DNA of 64,000 nt from Rhodospirillaceae bacterium (GTDB lineage Bacteria > Pseudomonadota > Alphaproteobacteria > Rhodospirillales > JABHCV01). The notes under the pieces are model-generated. The model searched no databases. It saw only the letters and a list, made by a program, of their open reading frames with translations, and had not been told where the DNA came from. Made by a program: the position numbers and the translations under genes. The DNA is taken from assembly GCA_018662005.1 (NCBI GenBank), contig JABJHA010000004.1:1-64000 (forward strand), given 5' to 3'. Below, in pieces: positions 60,487 to 64,000 of this stretch; positions within the stretch are counted from its first letter, which is position 1, and each line of letters begins with the position of its first letter.

Positions 60487-61686
60487 TTAGTTGGCCTGTG
60501 TTGTCTTGAAGCGAAGGTTCTGATGGATGTCCCTAATCGCGTTTCGAACGGAATCGTATGCGTCGCCGGTCAGCCACGCCTTGGCACAGATATCGCGAAA
60601 GCCGTTAATTTCCCGGACTTCTTTTCCCGGCTCCCTCAGCACGTCAAACGAAGTCACGTCGGGTCGCGCCCGCTGGGTCTTCAGGCCCTCAATATCCGTT
60701 ACGACGCCCGGCCGTTCCGCATAAAACATCGTGTATGCCACAACCTCCCGGGAGCCTTCCTCGGGCAGCTTATGCCGCCAGTCCGGGTCACCCTGAAGAT
60801 AGGCCAGCCAGGCCTTGAACCCGTCACCGTTGACTGTCGAGTGGGGGCTTAATTCTAGGAGTGTCAGCTCCGTACCATTGACGATGACGTCAATGGTAAA
60901 TAAGCCATTTTGAAGTCCCAGCGCCCGTGCCGCTTGTGCCGCCTGTGCATGCAGCGCGTGTTCCGTCGCGGCGGCAAGCGGGGCCGGTGATATGCCAAAA
61001 AAATTCTGACAGCGGCCATTCGGATGGATGTGCCGTTCGATGATTGTCAGGGGGTAGTAGCCGCCATCGACCATTAACCCATCGACATTGACAAGGTCGC
61101 CCTCGGCAATTTTCTGAATGACCGCCTCTTCGGCATGCTCAAAAACACCATCGAGCGCCTTGCGAATGGAATAGCGATCAGGAACCGAAAGCATACTGAC
61201 ACCACGGCTGTAATCCATGTTTGATGGCTTGATGACGATTGCCGCATCGGGATTTTCCAAAAACGTTGGATCGCCCTCGGGCGTCAGGCCTTCACGCGTT
61301 CCGCACCAGATCATCTCGGGAACACGAATTCCGGTTTTTTCCCAGATTTCCGCCGCCGTAACTTTATCGCTGGCCTTGCCGTAGGCCATGGACGGCCCTT
61401 GGACAAGACCCAGTTTATCGACGATTTCGCCGATCGCCGGATAAGCATGGTCGGCCCCCGCATAGGCGCCCAGAAGATCATAATCCTCCGCAAGCTTGCC
61501 GGCCAAGTCCATCAGGGAATCGGCGTCCGTGGCGCTTATGCCTTCGAACCGGTCGGCATCTTTGCGCGCCGGGGCGTCCGGTGAAATATCCGTCAATACG
61601 GACACGATCCCCTGTTCGCTAATGGCGCGGATACTGGCGCTTTGTGCGCCAGATCCCCCGATATACAAAAATGCCGGACGCTTCAT
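60487..61686 (-). CDS. ATP-grasp protein of unknown substrate (399 aa)
   Basis: Carbamoyl-phosphate-synthase-like ATP-grasp fold. KVTAAEIWEKTGIRVPEM, AAIVIKPSNMDYSRGVSM (ATP-binding Lys), AVIQKIAEGDLVNVDGLM, and FTIDVIVNGTELTLLELSPHSTVNGDG with the metal-binding Glu are visible. This fold ligates a carboxylate to an amine. In a glycan locus it could attach an amino acid or amide to a uronic or nonulosonic acid. The ATG at 61686 (MKRPAFLYIGGSGAQS) is used; a longer frame runs to 61761. Its partners are two methyltransferases and a transferase. Closest specific function not known. Confidence 0.8.
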   Translation of the reverse strand: MKRPAFLYIGGSGAQSASIRAISEQGIVSVLTDISPDAPARKDADRFEGISATDADSLMDLAGKLAEDYDLLGAYAGADHAYPAIGEIVDKLGLVQGPSMAYGKASDKVTAAEIWEKTGIRVPEMIWCGTREGLTPEGDPTFLENPDAAIVIKPSNMDYSRGVSMLSVPDRYSIRKALDGVFEHAEEAVIQKIAEGDLVNVDGLMVDGGYYPLTIIERHIHPNGRCQNFFGISPAPLAAATEHALHAQAAQAARALGLQNGLFTIDVIVNGTELTLLELSPHSTVNGDGFKAWLAYLQGDPDWRHKLPEEGSREVVAYTMFYAERPGVVTDIEGLKTQRARPDVTSFDVLREPGKEVREINGFRDICAKAWLTGDAYDSVRNAIRDIHQNLRFKTTQAN

Positions 61687-61700
61687 CTTCCCGTCAGGCC

Positions 61701-62567
61701 CTAACGTTTGCAGAACCACAGGGGTCGCTGGGCATGGCCGGTGGCCAACCTGCCGATGCATTCCTCGCCGATAAAGTAGGCGACAAGGCCACTATCGGCA
61801 TCACGCCGACACCAGATCGATGGCGCCTGATCGAGCTCCTGCGGACCGAAGGTCGCGAATTTCAGTGTCTCCGGCTCGACGACGATTCCGGTGGCCTCGA
61901 TGGTCCATCCTGCATCTTCAAGCAACTGTCGAATAAACGGCACGGTCTCGCGGCCATCAAAAAGCACCGGAAGGTCGGGCCGGCCCCCTAACAGGTTTCC
62001 TGTTTGGAAAAACAGGTGGCTCGTTTTGTCACCTAGAATGTGTAGCGTCTCCAGCGCATACGCGCGCCAGCCGCCCATTTTCTTGACGGTATCGACATCG
62101 AACACTTCCCCGGCATGGTGCAGGACACTTAAATGTATCGATAAGTCCGCAACCGATAATTGTTCCGGTAATTTATCGACGATTAATTCGCCGCTTCGGC
62201 AAATAACCTTGTCATCCAGTCCGGCCAGGTCAGCAAGCGCCTCACAGGCTTCGGAATAAATTCCAAGCTGTTCGTAGGCGGTCGCCTCGATGCCGTACTC
62301 CGCGGCCAGGGAAAGGCTGAAAAACCCCAGATTCGCACCAATATCGATGGCCGAGGAAAGGCCATCGGGAAGCTGCTCGCGCAACCAGGTATAGCGCGGG
62401 GAATCGACCGGCAGGGTCGCCTTCCGGAAGTAGGAGCCAATCTGTTCCAGCTCGGGAATTCGCTCAAACAGCAGCGGCGGCAGTTCTTGATAATTGCCGA
62501 ACCGGCCCTGATCGTTTTCAAGAATATCCTTAAGATGTTCGATGTTTTGTTGTCGTGTCCTAGTCAA
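61701..62567 (-). CDS. Class I SAM-dependent methyltransferase (288 aa)
   Basis: SAIDIGANLGFFSLSLA is the SAM-binding loop, ATAYEQLGIYSEACEAL the second strand, and VADLSIHLSVLHHAGEVF the region before the active site. A C-terminal beta-rich part (WFCKR end) resembles FkbM-like methyltransferases. The start appears to be TTG at 62567 with no nearby ATG, so the N-terminus is tentative. It precedes the ATP-grasp gene by 14 nt on the same strand. Confidence 0.75.
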   Translation of the reverse strand: MTRTRQQNIEHLKDILENDQGRFGNYQELPPLLFERIPELEQIGSYFRKATLPVDSPRYTWLREQLPDGLSSAIDIGANLGFFSLSLAAEYGIEATAYEQLGIYSEACEALADLAGLDDKVICRSGELIVDKLPEQLSVADLSIHLSVLHHAGEVFDVDTVKKMGGWRAYALETLHILGDKTSHLFFQTGNLLGGRPDLPVLFDGRETVPFIRQLLEDAGWTIEATGIVVEPETLKFATFGPQELDQAPSIWCRRDADSGLVAYFIGEECIGRLATGHAQRPLWFCKR

Positions 62568-62639
62568 TTAACTCTTATCTTTCATGCTGATTAGGGCCGC
62601 TCACCCAACGACTGGCGGGCGTTATATTCCTTGCGTCAC

Positions 62640-63320
62640 TTAAACGACAGGCGTCCTGGCGACGATGTCCCATGTCGCCAATATGTATCCGGCTTGCGGG
62701 AAAACGTGCTGACGTTCGTTGTGTTGCAGGTACTCGATTTCAAAACCTCCAAACAGGTCGCGTAAATGTTTTTCGTCGGAAAAATGAACGGTTCCCGCAT
62801 TGGCGAACGCATAAGAGCTGTCGTCGTAGCCGGTCCGCGTGAAGCGGTCGTCCAGTTGCTGGCCACCGGTGTATTCCGTGTGCCTGATGGAAAACCAGTC
62901 CAAGCCAATGAACACGCCGCCGGGCGCGAGTCGTTCACCGACCAGCTCAAGGCAGCGGCGAATGTCGGCGGTCGGGTTGTGGCTGAGCGAGGCGCGTTCT
63001 ATGACCGCATCGAACGGCCCGTCGAAGGGGATGTCTGTTGTGAAGTCGCAAACGTCAATGCGGTCCGTCCAATCGGGGAAATTAGCCTTCGCGGTTTCGG
63101 CCGCGTTGGCGCTGCCTTCGACCGCCCGGTAGTCTGCATCCAGGGTTTTGAAAAAGGGGATATTGGTGCCCGGCCCGCAGCCCAGTTCGAGAATACGAAA
63201 GTCCGGCCTCGCCGGTTTGGCGAAACGGTGGACGTAGGTAATGACGTTGCTCCACGGCCACCGGATGTCATGGCGGCCGGACGCATACAGGTGCTCCCAC
63301 TCGTCGCGTGAAAAAGCCAT
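62640..63320 (-). CDS. Class I SAM-dependent methyltransferase (226 aa)
   Basis: FRILELGCGPGTNIPFFKTL binds SAM, YRAVEGSANAAETAKANF is the acidic loop on strand 2, and FDAVIERASLSHNPTADIRR lies at the substrate edge, like Methyltransf_25 proteins. Short and complete with an ATG at 63320; the ribosome site is weak. It lies between the partial WbqC gene and another methyltransferase, suggesting successive modification of one sugar. Confidence 0.8.
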   Translation of the reverse strand: MAFSRDEWEHLYASGRHDIRWPWSNVITYVHRFAKPARPDFRILELGCGPGTNIPFFKTLDADYRAVEGSANAAETAKANFPDWTDRIDVCDFTTDIPFDGPFDAVIERASLSHNPTADIRRCLELVGERLAPGGVFIGLDWFSIRHTEYTGGQQLDDRFTRTGYDDSSYAFANAGTVHFSDEKHLRDLFGGFEIEYLQHNERQHVFPQAGYILATWDIVARTPVV

Positions 63321-63370
63321 TCGGCGCTATCTTTCAATCTGTTTCGAGCTGGCGGACGACCCGGTACGTC

Positions 63371-64000
63371 TCAGGCGGCGGCGAGATTACCCGACATCAA
63401 AATGTCCAGGCTGTCGCCGCCGCAATTGAAGAGCAAGTCGACGATGCTCAGATGGCTGATGAAATCGCCCTGTTGCTGGGCGTATACCGGATGGCGGTAG
63501 TCCTGGAACAGCGGCTTAATTCCGGCCGCTTCGAATGTCGCTTCGTCGGCGTAACCCCGACCCTGTTCGCCAAAAATGTATATGTCGGCATCCAGCTTCT
63601 TGCACATGTCAAGAACCAGGTCGCTTTTGGCCCCCTGCAGGTCTAGATCGCCCGCCGAAATGATCGGGGCGTTAATGCCTAGTTCGGACAGGAACCAGGC
63701 CAGCATCGATTCGTTGAGCTCGGTCAGAGTCTTCCATTGCCGGCTATAGACGTCTTCGAAGTACTCGGCGTAATTGCTGAAATGGGGCGCCTTGCCATAG
63801 TTATGCAGCAGAGTGTTCCAGTGCTTGTGCCGCCATTTGACATCGTTGTTGATTTCGATATCGCAAATCTTTTTTTCCAGATAGCCCTTGCGCTTCACCG
63901 GAACGGAAAGCCAGACCGGGCCCTGCGGCGTCTTCACCCGGTTCCGGTTGTTCCAGTCCTTCGGCTGATACTGGACCTGGTTGAACGAGACAAAACGGTC
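63371..64000 (-). CDS. WbqC-family protein, partial (209 aa in window)
   Basis: The N-terminus lies past base 64000. The visible start DRFVSFNQVQYQPKDW and NNRNRVKTPQGPVWLSVPV match the core WbqC signature. The later YIFGEQGRGYADEATFEAAG and FQDYRHPVYAQQ fit the conserved C-terminal part. It corresponds to the family segment represented by LFIVLDDVQF at 49282-49983, but with Asn in place of the usual Asp. Second WbqC copy of the window; biochemical role unproven. Confidence 0.8.
   Translation of the reverse strand, partial: DRFVSFNQVQYQPKDWNNRNRVKTPQGPVWLSVPVKRKGYLEKKICDIEINNDVKWRHKHWNTLLHNYGKAPHFSNYAEYFEDVYSRQWKTLTELNESMLAWFLSELGINAPIISAGDLDLQGAKSDLVLDMCKKLDADIYIFGEQGRGYADEATFEAAGIKPLFQDYRHPVYAQQQGDFISHLSIVDLLFNCGGDSLDILMSGNLAAA

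Noticed and set aside
1-64000. tRNA, rRNA, CRISPR, insertion sequences, phage genes, replication origin
   Set aside because: Looked for by eye on both strands; no cloverleaf, spaced repeats, transposase or integrase sequences seen.

Overview
This window is one continuous surface-glycan biosynthesis locus. Essentially every gene makes, modifies, transfers or flips sugars. I see no rRNA, tRNA, insertion sequence, prophage, CRISPR array or replication origin. The genes are densely packed with many 4-nt stop/start overlaps, GTG and TTG starts are frequent, and base composition runs from about 33% G+C in one patch to about 70% in another. The gene families resemble the glycan islands of free-living alphaproteobacteria such as Rhodospirillales and relatives. 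That taxonomic guess is an inference from gene content, not from a marker gene.

Layout. (1) 1-4917, minus strand: a partial NAD-dependent epimerase, a C-methyltransferase, a cupin, a GDP-fucose synthase-type enzyme, an aldo/keto reductase and an Fe(II)/2-oxoglutarate-type oxygenase. (2) 5187-6029, plus strand: a methyltransferase. (3) 6034-11996, minus: an operon joining a two-subunit thiamine-diphosphate E1 enzyme, a ColD-like PLP dehydratase with His at the lysine position, an epimerase and an HddC/HddA-type GDP-heptose activation pair. (4) 12115-16483, minus: a glycosyltransferase and two B12-binding radical SAM enzymes. (5) 16594-23439, minus: a YfhO-like membrane protein and a dTDP-amino-sugar operon (C-methyltransferase, aminotransferase, epimerases, 3,4-ketoisomerase). 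It is divergent from rfbC-rfbB-rfbA (23631-26156, plus), which supplies dTDP-4-keto-6-deoxyglucose. No rfbD is present. (6) 26153-39987, minus: three glycosyltransferases, an asparagine synthetase, a heparinase II/III-like protein, a membrane protein of unknown role, and a unit with an AroB-like sugar-phosphate cyclase, a 2-hydroxyacid dehydrogenase, a short-chain reductase and a methyltransferase. (7) 40109-42205, plus: a 50-residue membrane peptide coupled to a GT-C-like enzyme. (8) 42224-56945, minus: a 13-gene tightly coupled operon. It contains nonulosonic-acid genes (aminotransferase, sugar N-formyltransferase, PseG-like hydrolase, NeuB-like synthase), a radical SAM/SPASM enzyme, a WbqC protein, a PglK/MsbA-like ABC flippase, a methyltransferase, two putative transferases, and a pyruvate-aldolase/KdsB-like/Gfo-Idh trio. 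(9) 57012-64000: a PIG-L deacetylase, a CBS-linked nucleotidyltransferase, a large putative transferase, an ATP-grasp protein, two methyltransferases and a partial second WbqC protein.

How it fits together. Several branches of activated-sugar synthesis run in parallel: GDP-heptose or GDP-deoxysugar, dTDP-3-amino-6-deoxysugar, a nonulosonic acid that is probably N-formylated, and possibly two unusual sugars made by the aldolase/KdsB unit and the cyclase unit. These would feed GT2, GT-C and Leptospira-type transferases. The ABC transporter is the only recognisable flippase. I see no Wzx, Wzy or O-antigen ligase. The most promising undescribed systems are the E1/ColD-like/GDP-heptose operon, the aldolase-cytidylyltransferase-oxidoreductase trio and the AroB-like cyclase cassette. 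Their products are hypotheses.
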